DNA from: an uncultured Porphyromonadaceae bacterium
Lineage (GTDB): Bacteria; Bacteroidota; Bacteroidia; Bacteroidales; Muribaculaceae
Assembly: GCA_937901905.1 (NCBI GenBank)
Contig: CALDIF010000025.1
Span: forward strand, 1 to 64,000
Direction of reading: 5' to 3'
DNA: 64,000 bases
The notes below the pieces were generated by a model. That model saw nothing but the letters and a program-made list of their open reading frames with translations. It did not search any database and was not told the DNA's origin. Positions 37,909 through 46,044 of this stretch are shown piece by piece. A program made the translations under genes and the position numbers. How positions within the stretch are numbered: position 1 is the stretch's first letter; each line of letters starts with the position of its first letter.

Positions 37909-40755
37909 TCAACTTAAGATAAAGTTAATATCTTCTTCGGTGAAACTCTTGATTGACGCGCTGTCGGCACCTATCATGCTGTTAAACAACTGCGACTTCA
38001 TTTGTTGCAGTTGCAAGATTTTCTCTTCGATTGTGTCGGCTGTGATAACCGAGTAAGTAAGCACGCTATTATGCTGCCCGATGCGGTGCAATCGGTTAAT
38101 AGCCTGTTCCTCGGCAGCCTTGTTCCACCATGGCTCGGCAATGATGACAACATCGGCAGCGGTGAGGTTTAAGCCCACTCCACCGGTCTTGAGTGTCATG
38201 AGCATCACCCGGCACAACGGGTCGTTTTGGAAACGCTCCACCACCGCTTGCCTGTCGCGCGTGCTACCCGTCATGGTGGCATAGTCAATACCCTCGGTAG
38301 TAAGTCGCTCGCCCAACAATTCGATACCGGCAATAAAATTGAAGAACACAACGACCTTGTGACCGCTTTGAGTCGCCTCAAACACGGTATCGGCAATCTG
38401 CTCTATCTTGGGCGAAACGACCGTGCCGTCCGACAGGCTCTCGGGCACTGATGCCACACGTCGCAACTCGCTGAGTGCTTGCAACATCGCCATTTGCGAA
38501 CCCGCGACACCATTGGTGGCGATCGAGTCTTTCAACTGTCGGAGATAATAGGCACGACGTCGGTCATATAGAGCACGTTGTTCATCACTCATCTCGACCA
38601 CGAGGGTTTGGTCGGTGCGCGCCGGCAACTCGGTGAGCACGTCGCGCTTGAGACGACGCAGCACAAACGGATAAATGCGACGACGCAACGACTCGGCAGC
38701 ATCGTCATCACCATCGCGCTGTATCGGATAGGTGTAGTTGCTGTTGAAGTCTTCGAGCGTGCCGAACATGCCGGGGTTCAAGAAACGGAATAGCGAGTAC
38801 AACTCGGTGAGGTTGTTCTCAATAGGCGTTCCGCTTAGGGCGAGACGGTGATCACCGTTGAGCAATACAGCAGCCTGACTGACACCGGCTGACACATTCT
38901 TGATGTTTTGTGACTCATCGAGAATGATGTAGTGGAAGTGTATGTCCTTGAGTTGCTCGATGTCGTTGCGCATCACGGCGTAGGTGGTCATGACGACATC
39001 GTTGTCGAGCGCGCCGGTGAGTTCGCGTCCTTGGCCGTAATAGGTCGCAACGCGCAGTTGGGGAGCAAATTTGGCAAACTCTTGTTGCCAATTGAATAAC
39101 AACGTGCGTGGCATGACAATGAGCGACGGGCAGCCTGCAGCGGGATAAACGCGTGCCAACATCGAAATTGTCTGCACCGTTTTGCCCAATCCCATATCAT
39201 CGGCGAGACAACCGCCTAATCCATTCTCGTACAGGTAGTTTATCCATTTGAGACCATTACGTTGATAATCACGCAACTTGACATTGACACCGGTCACCTT
39301 AATGCGATTGGTCGGCAAGTCATTAAACCCCCGATAAAAGTCGCGATGAGCCTTGAAAATCGCTCCCTCCAACTTCTCGCCTATGAGGAATTCAACCTCG
39401 GGCAAATCGAAAAAGGACACCTTCACCTTGCCGCCCTTATCGCTCGCCCGGCTGAAGATGCGTTGCAAGCGCTTGACCCACTTCTCATCAACAACAGCAC
39501 GCGTGCCGTCACTCAATGAGATATAGTGATTTTTACCGTACTCGGCAAGGAAGTCCTTGATACTGATTTCGTAATCGTCAAGTTGAACGCTCGCCTCACC
39601 GTCGAGGTCAAGAAAATCAATACCGCTCGACAAATTCAGGCGTAGTCCGGGCTTGACAGGTTTGACCTTATACTTATTGAGGTTTTCAGCACCGATGATG
39701 CGATAACTCGTTGCAAGATCGGTCAGCGCACCGGTGATAAATTGCGATGCAACCTTTGCATTGACGATAAAAAAGCCCTTGCCGTCATGAAAAACACCTT
39801 TTTCACGACGACGACTACCCACAGCCTTGAACAGTCTTTCCTGAATGTCGCGGACGTGGTCGGCAACGGGAACGCGCGTGACCGGACGCAGTAATACCGT
39901 ACCGTTGTCGGTCACCGATGCCACAGCTCCAAGGTCGTAACGCTCAATTGCCTCGGGTGATTGGTCAGGTAAAGTCGTGGTCACACGCATGTACAGGCTC
40001 AAGTCCTCATCGATTTTTTCAAAGACAATAGTGGGAATGGTGGCAAATTCCTTGTCGCTGCGCTGCAATAGATGACCGCTCCAATCGAGCGATACATTTT
40101 CAACAAAACTGAAGAAAATCGACAACAAGTCTTCTAATCTCGCAACCGGCACAGTGGTGACGAATAGAGGCAACATGTTAGCATTGGGACCCACCGAGGC
40201 AATCGGATAGATAGTATCGCCGTGCCAAATATAGTTTGAGCCGAGTGTCACGTAGTCATCAAGTGACTTATCGTTAACCCGGGCTCGCACCATGGTGCTT
40301 ACCGTGCCGGCCGACGTGTCCTCGGTAACCGAGAGAGCCAATGACGCAACCGTCGTGCTCACCCCAATGTGACGCATCTCTTCATCGACGATGTTGTCAC
40401 AACCCGCTAATGTAATTGCCAACTGAGCGTATTCGTCGAGATAAACCGTATTACCGGCATTTTTGTTACCCCACCGGATTGTTTGACTCAATTGGCGTTT
40501 AATGGCAAGCAACGAGCGCAGCGTGAGCATCACGTTACCCGAGAACAAGCGATAGTCGGGCATAGTGGGGCGACCATTAACATCAACGATGTCAATAGCA
40601 ACATGAGAGCCATCTCGGGTGAGACAGAAGAAAACGGCACCCACGCTGATGTCGCGCGCCGCCGATGAGGCGTGTAACTGCTTGAACCGTGAAAAGAAAT
40701 CTTCGGGCATCGGAAAATAGGGGATAAAATTGCGCAAGTCGGTCAACTTGCGCAA
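37909..40755 (-). CDS. SNF2/Rad54-family DNA-dependent ATPase (helicase-like)
   Basis: The protein (948 aa) has an N-terminal region of about 480 residues without recognised motifs, then the SNF2 core: ADDMGLGKTVQ (motif I) near 519, VMTTYAVMRND, DESQNIKN (motif II, DESQ instead of DEAH) near 610, ALSGTPIEN, the C-terminal RecA-like domain with LMTLKTGGVGLNLT and HRIGQ near 893. It should be a double-stranded-DNA translocase that remodels protein-DNA complexes rather than a strand-separating helicase. First gene of an operon with the unknown 636-aa protein, recX and comF, which points to DNA repair or recombination. Confidence 0.93.
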   Translation of the reverse strand: MRKLTDLRNFIPYFPMPEDFFSRFKQLHASSAARDISVGAVFFCLTRDGSHVAIDIVDVNGRPTMPDYRLFSGNVMLTLRSLLAIKRQLSQTIRWGNKNAGNTVYLDEYAQLAITLAGCDNIVDEEMRHIGVSTTVASLALSVTEDTSAGTVSTMVRARVNDKSLDDYVTLGSNYIWHGDTIYPIASVGPNANMLPLFVTTVPVARLEDLLSIFFSFVENVSLDWSGHLLQRSDKEFATIPTIVFEKIDEDLSLYMRVTTTLPDQSPEAIERYDLGAVASVTDNGTVLLRPVTRVPVADHVRDIQERLFKAVGSRRREKGVFHDGKGFFIVNAKVASQFITGALTDLATSYRIIGAENLNKYKVKPVKPGLRLNLSSGIDFLDLDGEASVQLDDYEISIKDFLAEYGKNHYISLSDGTRAVVDEKWVKRLQRIFSRASDKGGKVKVSFFDLPEVEFLIGEKLEGAIFKAHRDFYRGFNDLPTNRIKVTGVNVKLRDYQRNGLKWINYLYENGLGGCLADDMGLGKTVQTISMLARVYPAAGCPSLIVMPRTLLFNWQQEFAKFAPQLRVATYYGQGRELTGALDNDVVMTTYAVMRNDIEQLKDIHFHYIILDESQNIKNVSAGVSQAAVLLNGDHRLALSGTPIENNLTELYSLFRFLNPGMFGTLEDFNSNYTYPIQRDGDDDAAESLRRRIYPFVLRRLKRDVLTELPARTDQTLVVEMSDEQRALYDRRRAYYLRQLKDSIATNGVAGSQMAMLQALSELRRVASVPESLSDGTVVSPKIEQIADTVFEATQSGHKVVVFFNFIAGIELLGERLTTEGIDYATMTGSTRDRQAVVERFQNDPLCRVMLMTLKTGGVGLNLTAADVVIIAEPWWNKAAEEQAINRLHRIGQHNSVLTYSVITADTIEEKILQLQQMKSQLFNSMIGADSASIKSFTEEDINFILS

Positions 40756-40827
40756 TAATAGTTTATAAACTCATTCAAGTTAGGTGACAATAGCAATATA
40801 GGAGCCTGACATACAACGTATCAGCAA

Positions 40828-42216
40828 TCAGAATTCGGCATTACCCGGAGTGCGGGGGAACGGTATCACGTCGCGAATGTTACTCATGCCGGTCACGAAC
40901 AACACGAGACGTTCGAATCCCAAGCCGAACCCGCTATGGGGCACTGTGCCGAACTTGCGAGTGTCGAGATACCACCACATGTCCTTCATGGGAATATGAC
41001 GACGTTCGATCTCGCTCATCAATTTGTCATAGTTCTCTTCACGCTCGCTGCCACCGATAATTTCACCTATCTGGGGGAACAGCACGTCCATGGCACGCAC
41101 CGTCTTACCGTCTTCGTTTTGCTTCATGTAGAACGCCTTGATGTCGCGAGGATAATCGGTCAATATCACCGGGCGACCGAAGTGTTCCTCAACCAAGTAT
41201 CGTTCATGCTCACTCTGCAAATCGACACCCCACTCCACGGGAAATTCAAATTTGCGCCCCGAGGTTTTGAGTATTTCAATACCCTCGGTGTAAGCCAAAC
41301 GCACGAAAGGCTGCTGCAACACACCTTGCAGACGCTCGATGAGCGTGTTGTCGTACATCTTGTTCAAGAACTCGATGTCATCGTGACAGTGTTCGAGCGC
41401 GTAGCGTACACAGTATTTGATGAAGTCTTCGGCAAGATCCATGTTGTCGTGGATGTCGAAGAATGCCACTTCGGGCTCTATCATCCAAAACTCTGCCAAG
41501 TGACGTGGCGTGTTACTGTTTTCGGCACGGAAAGTGGGCCCGAAGGTGTAAATGGCACCCAACGCGGTTGCTCCCAACTCACCCTCCAACTGACCGCTCA
41601 CCGTGAGACTCGTGTGCTTGCCGAAGAAGTCACGGCTGTAGTCCACGTGTCCGTCGTCGGTGCGAGGCAAGTCCTCGGGGTCGAGTGTGGTAACTTGGAA
41701 CATGTCACCGGCACCCTCGGCATCACTTGCCGTGATGAGGGGCGTGTGCAGATAGAAGAAACCACGGTCGTTAAAGAACTTGTGGATAGCAAATGCCAAG
41801 TGGTGGCGAATGCGGAACACTGCGCCGAACGTATTGGTACGCATTCTCAAATGAGCCTTCTCGCGCAGGAACTCGAGGGTGTGACCCTTCTTCTGCATCG
41901 GGAATTCGTCGGGGTCAGCCGTGCCGAACACATGAATTGTATCGGCTTGCACCTCAACGCTTTGTCCCTTGCCCTGCGATGCGACCAGCGTGCCCGTCAC
42001 ATGAAGACTTGCACCGGTGGTAATGGGCTTTAATTGCTCGTCATCGAATTTTGCCAAATCGACAACGACCTGCAAGTTGTTGATGGTAGACCCGTCGTTG
42101 AGCGCAATAAATTGCACGTTCTTGTTGCCGCGACGCGTGCGCACCCAACCCATCACACTCACTGTTTGTCCCAACAACTCGGGTGCGTTAATATCAACGA
42201 TTTTTATTCGTTCCAT
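40828..42216 (-). CDS. asnS: Asparagine-tRNA ligase
   Basis: The 462-aa class II synthetase has an N-terminal OB fold for anticodon binding (about 15-115, SVMGWVRTRRGNKNVQFIALNDG), motif 2 FRAENSNTPRHLAEFWMIE-like near 230 and motif 3 GFGLGFERLVLFVTG near the C terminus. It is AsnS rather than AspS by length and by the absence of the AspS GAD insertion. It follows the pseudouridine synthase gene by 28 nt on the same strand, likely cotranscribed. Confidence 0.96.
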   Translation of the reverse strand: MERIKIVDINAPELLGQTVSVMGWVRTRRGNKNVQFIALNDGSTINNLQVVVDLAKFDDEQLKPITTGASLHVTGTLVASQGKGQSVEVQADTIHVFGTADPDEFPMQKKGHTLEFLREKAHLRMRTNTFGAVFRIRHHLAFAIHKFFNDRGFFYLHTPLITASDAEGAGDMFQVTTLDPEDLPRTDDGHVDYSRDFFGKHTSLTVSGQLEGELGATALGAIYTFGPTFRAENSNTPRHLAEFWMIEPEVAFFDIHDNMDLAEDFIKYCVRYALEHCHDDIEFLNKMYDNTLIERLQGVLQQPFVRLAYTEGIEILKTSGRKFEFPVEWGVDLQSEHERYLVEEHFGRPVILTDYPRDIKAFYMKQNEDGKTVRAMDVLFPQIGEIIGGSEREENYDKLMSEIERRHIPMKDMWWYLDTRKFGTVPHSGFGLGFERLVLFVTGMSNIRDVIPFPRTPGNAEF

Positions 42217-42244
42217 AATATTTGTGTATTGTGACGGGTGTTGC

Positions 42245-43708
42245 TCACTCGAACGAGCCTTGACGCAGGAAGTTGACTTCTTCTTGAGTCAGATAGCGCC
42301 AACGACCGCGAGCGAGGTTCTTCTTGGTGAGACCGGCAAAATAGACACGATCCAACTTCACCACATGATAACCGAGGTGCTCGAAGATGCGACGTACCAC
42401 ACGGTTGCGACCGCTGTGAATTTCGATACCCGCTTGCTTGCGATCGGTGGCATTGACGTAACTCACCGCGTCGGCATGAATGGGACCGTCGTCAAGTTCA
42501 ACACCGTCGGCAATGTGTTGCATGTCCTCCTCGCTGATGGGTTTGTCGGTCCACACCTGATAAATTTTCTTCTTCACATACTTGGGGTGAGTCAACTTGC
42601 TGGCAAGATCACCGTCGTTGGTAAGCAAGAGCACGCCGGTTGTGTTGCGATCCAAACGACCGACAGGGTAGATGCGCTCCTCACATGCTCCCTTGACAAG
42701 ATCCATCACAGTCTTGCGACCTCGCGGATCTTCACTTGTCGTGACACAGTCCTTGGGTTTGTTGAGCAACACGTAGCACTTGCGCTCACGGCTCACCACC
42801 TTGCCGTCATATTCAACCACATCTTGCGGAGAAATCTTGTAACCGAGTTCGGTAACGATGTTACCGTTTACCGTCACCACTCCCTTGACGATGAGTTCGT
42901 CAGCCTCACGACGCGAGCAAATGCCGGCATTGGCAAGAAACTTGTTCAAACGCATCTGAGTGTTGGGATCGGCAACAGGCTCTTCATACTCAATCTGCTT
43001 GGGACGGGGCGTAAATCTCATCTGTTGGTGCGGTGCCTTAGGACCTCCGTAACCGGGACGACCGGGCTTGCGGTAACCGCCCTGCTGACCGTAGCCCCCA
43101 CGCGGTTGATAACCGCCTTGACCACGATCGTAGCCCGTACGCGGTTGGTATCCGTCTTGTTCGCGGTCATAGCCACCTTGAGAGCGGTCGTAGCCACCAC
43201 GTGGTTGGTAACCGCCTTGTTGATAGCGAGGATTGTAACCGCGAGGCTGATAACCTCCTTGACGAGAATCTCCTTGTTGACCGTAACCGCGGGACTGGTA
43301 GCCACGAGGCTGGTAACCGCGCGGACGATAGCCCTGCTGTTGTTGTGTTTGGTCAATGTTCTCGCCTGCAACTTGTGCTCCATCGGCATCGACATCGGGC
43401 TGACGCTCCTGTCGGGGCTGATTATAACCCTGCTGATAACGGGGATTGTAACCGCCTTGTTGATAACGGGGATTGTAACCGCGAGACTGATAACCGCGAG
43501 GTTGATAACCGCGCGGCTGGTAACCGTCCCGGTTGTAACGGGGTTGATAACCACGAGGTTGATTGTTCTCTGCTTCACCCTCGGTAGCCTGAGACTGCTC
43601 GGACAGATAATCTACCTTCTCGTAGCGAGCGGTCTCGCCGGTGTCCTCACTCGGACGTGCCTCACTGATGCGAGGGCGCTTGGGTTTTCTTTCCATGTTC
43701 TCGTCCAT
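42245..43708 (-). CDS. rRNA pseudouridine synthase (RsuA/RluB type) with long Arg/Gly/Tyr/Gln repeat N-terminus
   Basis: The C-terminal half (about 250-487) is a complete RsuA/RluB/E/F-family enzyme: S4 RNA-binding domain (MRLNKFLANAGICSRREADELI-like) and catalytic motif GRLDRNTTGVLLL with the active Asp near residue 351. The first 240 residues are low complexity, built from RGYQPRG, RGYNPRYQQGG and GGYDR units, positively charged and aromatic, likely disordered and RNA-binding. Extended N termini occur in Bacteroidota members, but the regularity here is striking. A -7-like TACCTTTG lies at 43851-43844 without a good -33. asnS follows in the same transcript. Confidence 0.9.
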   Translation of the reverse strand: MDENMERKPKRPRISEARPSEDTGETARYEKVDYLSEQSQATEGEAENNQPRGYQPRYNRDGYQPRGYQPRGYQSRGYNPRYQQGGYNPRYQQGYNQPRQERQPDVDADGAQVAGENIDQTQQQQGYRPRGYQPRGYQSRGYGQQGDSRQGGYQPRGYNPRYQQGGYQPRGGYDRSQGGYDREQDGYQPRTGYDRGQGGYQPRGGYGQQGGYRKPGRPGYGGPKAPHQQMRFTPRPKQIEYEEPVADPNTQMRLNKFLANAGICSRREADELIVKGVVTVNGNIVTELGYKISPQDVVEYDGKVVSRERKCYVLLNKPKDCVTTSEDPRGRKTVMDLVKGACEERIYPVGRLDRNTTGVLLLTNDGDLASKLTHPKYVKKKIYQVWTDKPISEEDMQHIADGVELDDGPIHADAVSYVNATDRKQAGIEIHSGRNRVVRRIFEHLGYHVVKLDRVYFAGLTKKNLARGRWRYLTQEEVNFLRQGSFE

Positions 43709-43843
43709 AAACTTGTTGCAACTTGAAATTTTAAATTTTGATTAATAAAGATTAATAAAGGTTGATGTATTGTTGCCACTATGTTGCCGCCTCTCGGCTT
43801 CAACATGAGTGCTACCTAAACGCATCGACGCGCTTGAGCACTG

Positions 43844-43851
43844 CAAAGGTA
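43844..43851 (-). promoter_or_regulatory. Possible -7 element for the pseudouridine synthase-asnS unit
   Basis: TACCTTTG on the minus strand; no TTTG at the expected 19-21 nt upstream. It faces away from a plus-strand TAATTTTG at 43895-43902 that could serve the DUF3256-xseA unit, so the gap reads as a divergent promoter region. Confidence 0.45.
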
Positions 43852-43928
43852 CTAATTTTAGTGCAAATAATCACTACGGTTAACTCTTTTTTTGTAATTT
43901 TGCGCAACACTATTTAGAGTTGTCTGTT

Positions 43929-44567
43929 ATGAAACGATTTTTCATATATCTGCTGTTGTCGCTCGGACTCGCTGTTTCATCGGCACGCACTATGCGAGAC
44001 TTCCTCGTCACCGAGCCCGGGAGCGTGTTCCTGTCAATATCGGTGGGCACGCGCATGGACATGATAGACTACTACGACGCGGGACGCATCGAGTGGCTGA
44101 CCGGTTTGACCGGTGGCGAAGCCTCACTGCAGGTACTCACCGATGACTACTGTCGCGTGCAAACATCGGCGGTGCGCACCGTTGAAGCGCGCTTGCTCAC
44201 CACGCGATGCGACACGGCAATTCTTGTTATAGAGACGGTAGGTCTGCCGATAGCCGACAGCCGCGTGACATGTTACGACAGTGCGTGGAAGCCCATCGAC
44301 ATCAAGCGAGTGATGAAATATCCACGCAATGACGATTGGTTCAAGCCCGGCACCGATGCCTCGACACGCGACAGCGTGGCACGAGCCGTCAGGTTCGTGC
44401 CGGTGAAGTGGACTTTCGAGGGCGAAAAACGCGATACACTCGTTGCCACGCCGCTACTGGCCGATTTTCACGCAGGTGAACAAGCAACGCAATCGTTGAT
44501 GCGTCGTGCCATTCGCGACCGTCTCACATTCTCCATCAAGGGGAACAAAATAAAAACCGTCAAGTGA
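43929..44567 (+). CDS. DUF3256 family secreted protein
   Basis: A 212-aa protein with a signal peptide (MKRFFIYLLLSLGLAVSSA) and the DUF3256 pattern: RDFLVTEPGSVF, RMDMIDYYDAG, LTDDYCRVQTS. The family is confined to Bacteroidales and is uncharacterised, probably periplasmic. The ATG at 43929 is preferred over a TTG nine bases earlier. It ends 6 nt before xseA and is likely cotranscribed with it. Confidence 0.85.
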   Translation: MKRFFIYLLLSLGLAVSSARTMRDFLVTEPGSVFLSISVGTRMDMIDYYDAGRIEWLTGLTGGEASLQVLTDDYCRVQTSAVRTVEARLLTTRCDTAILVIETVGLPIADSRVTCYDSAWKPIDIKRVMKYPRNDDWFKPGTDASTRDSVARAVRFVPVKWTFEGEKRDTLVATPLLADFHAGEQATQSLMRRAIRDRLTFSIKGNKIKTVK

Positions 44568-44573
44568 GACACC

Positions 44574-45920
44574 ATGGAACGTCCCCGCTTATTTCCCGAT
44601 GAACCTCAAGGCATTACCCTAAAAGAGTTCAACAGTCGCATTCGCGACGCGGTCAACAACGACGAACGCTTGAAAAACTGTTGGGTTAAGGCAGAAACGA
44701 GCGACTTGAGCGTGCGTCGCAACGGTCATTGTTACCTCGAGTTGGTGCAAAAGAGTGAAAACGGAAACATCGAAGCCCGCCTCGGCGCAGTGATTTGGTC
44801 AAGTGATTATCGGCTGTTGGCAAAGAAGTTCAAGGACGGGTGCGGTGTCGAACTCACCACCGGCATTGGGGTGCTGGTCAAGGTCAGTGCCAACTACCAT
44901 GAAGCGTATGGCATCAAGGTGGTAATCAGCGACATTGACCCCACCTACAGCGAGGGTGACATGGCGCGCAAACGCCGTGAGATACTCGAACGGTTGAAAC
45001 GCGAAGGCTTGATAGACCTCAACAAGCGACTGCCGTGGGAGCCTGTAGTACAACGCATTGCGGTAATTTCGGCACCCGGAGCCGCCGGCTATGGCGACTT
45101 CATGAACCAGTTGCAATCCAACGGGGCGGGAATTCGTTTCTACACGTGCTTGTTCCCCTCGCTCATGCAGGGCGAACGCACTCGCGAGAGCGTGCTTGCA
45201 CAGATGAGACGCGTTTACACGAAAAAGGATTTATTCGACTGCCTCGTCATCATTAGGGGCGGAGGGTCGTCCAGTGACTTGAATTGCTTCGACGACTACG
45301 AGTTGGCGCGCGCAATAGCCATGTTTCCACTGCCGGTTATCGTGGGCATCGGACACGAACGCGACACGACCGTGCTCGATGATGTTGCATCACTGCGAGT
45401 CAAGACACCCACTGCCGCTGCCGAGTGGATTATCGCTCGCGCCGGCGATTTCATGACGCGACTGACAACACTCACAACGACACTGCAAGCCCTGGCAAGC
45501 GAGAAGGTTGCGGGCGGTAGGGAACATCTCACCTACTTGACGACCACAGTAACTGCCGGAGCAAGTAGCCGACTGAGCAACGCGAAACTGCGCTTGGAGG
45601 GACAAATAGCAACCATCGCTCCGGCAGTACACTCACTGATGGCGGCGGAGAAAACCCGAACAGGCTATATAATCAACCTCGTCAACAACGAGGTGAAACG
45701 GGTACTCGCAATGGAAAATATCAAGTTGGAAAGTTACGAATCCCGATTAGACATTCTCTCGCCCCGAAATGTGCTCAACCGCGGTTTTGCAATCGCTCGC
45801 GACAGCGAACACCGTTACATCACCGACATTGACGATGTGCATCAGGGTCAACACATCACAATACACCTGCGAGACGGACGATTTAGGGCACAGGTGACCG
45901 ATGTCAAGTCAAATCACTGA
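44574..45920 (+). CDS. xseA: Exodeoxyribonuclease VII large subunit
   Basis: XseA is the catalytic subunit of exonuclease VII, which degrades single-stranded DNA. The 448-aa protein has the N-terminal OB-fold domain (about 10-110), then the catalytic region with ISAPGAAGYGDF near 165, IIRGGGSSSDLNCFDD near 226 and GHERDTTVLD near 262, and a long helical C-terminal part. The small subunit gene xseB, which commonly follows directly, is not present in the next 120 nt; a hairpin comes instead. Confidence 0.94.
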   Translation: MERPRLFPDEPQGITLKEFNSRIRDAVNNDERLKNCWVKAETSDLSVRRNGHCYLELVQKSENGNIEARLGAVIWSSDYRLLAKKFKDGCGVELTTGIGVLVKVSANYHEAYGIKVVISDIDPTYSEGDMARKRREILERLKREGLIDLNKRLPWEPVVQRIAVISAPGAAGYGDFMNQLQSNGAGIRFYTCLFPSLMQGERTRESVLAQMRRVYTKKDLFDCLVIIRGGGSSSDLNCFDDYELARAIAMFPLPVIVGIGHERDTTVLDDVASLRVKTPTAAAEWIIARAGDFMTRLTTLTTTLQALASEKVAGGREHLTYLTTTVTAGASSRLSNAKLRLEGQIATIAPAVHSLMAAEKTRTGYIINLVNNEVKRVLAMENIKLESYESRLDILSPRNVLNRGFAIARDSEHRYITDIDDVHQGQHITIHLRDGRFRAQVTDVKSNH

Positions 45921-45949
45921 TTGTCACTGATGAATCTTATTTCCCATGA

Positions 45950-46005
45950 GAGAGGGAATAAAAGCATTGAGGCGGCATGGAGCATAAAATCCATGTCGCC
46001 TCAAT
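45950..46005 (-). terminator. Long hairpin between xseA and the dockerin-tailed gene
   Basis: ATTGAGGCGGCATGGA (45966-45981) and TCCATGTCGCCTCAAT (45990-46005) form a 16-bp stem with one G-U pair and an 8-nt loop. On the minus strand it is followed by GCTTTTATTCCC. It probably ends the minus-strand gene and may act on both converging transcripts. Confidence 0.75.
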
Positions 46006-46044
46006 ATAGGTTATGATGTCACTTTAACGTGACAATATCAAGCA

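Noticed and set aside
40936..42033. 365-aa open frame on the plus strand
   Set aside because: It lies fully antisense to asnS; its sequence is rich in His and Val as expected for a shadow frame.
43020..43580. Regular short repeats resembling a CRISPR or satellite array
   Set aside because: The period varies, there are no unique spacers, and the repeats are in frame as coding sequence.
42017..43726. 569-aa plus-strand frame with Leu/Thr/Val-rich repeats
   Set aside because: Antisense to the pseudouridine synthase gene; the repeats are the complement of the RGYQPRG codons.
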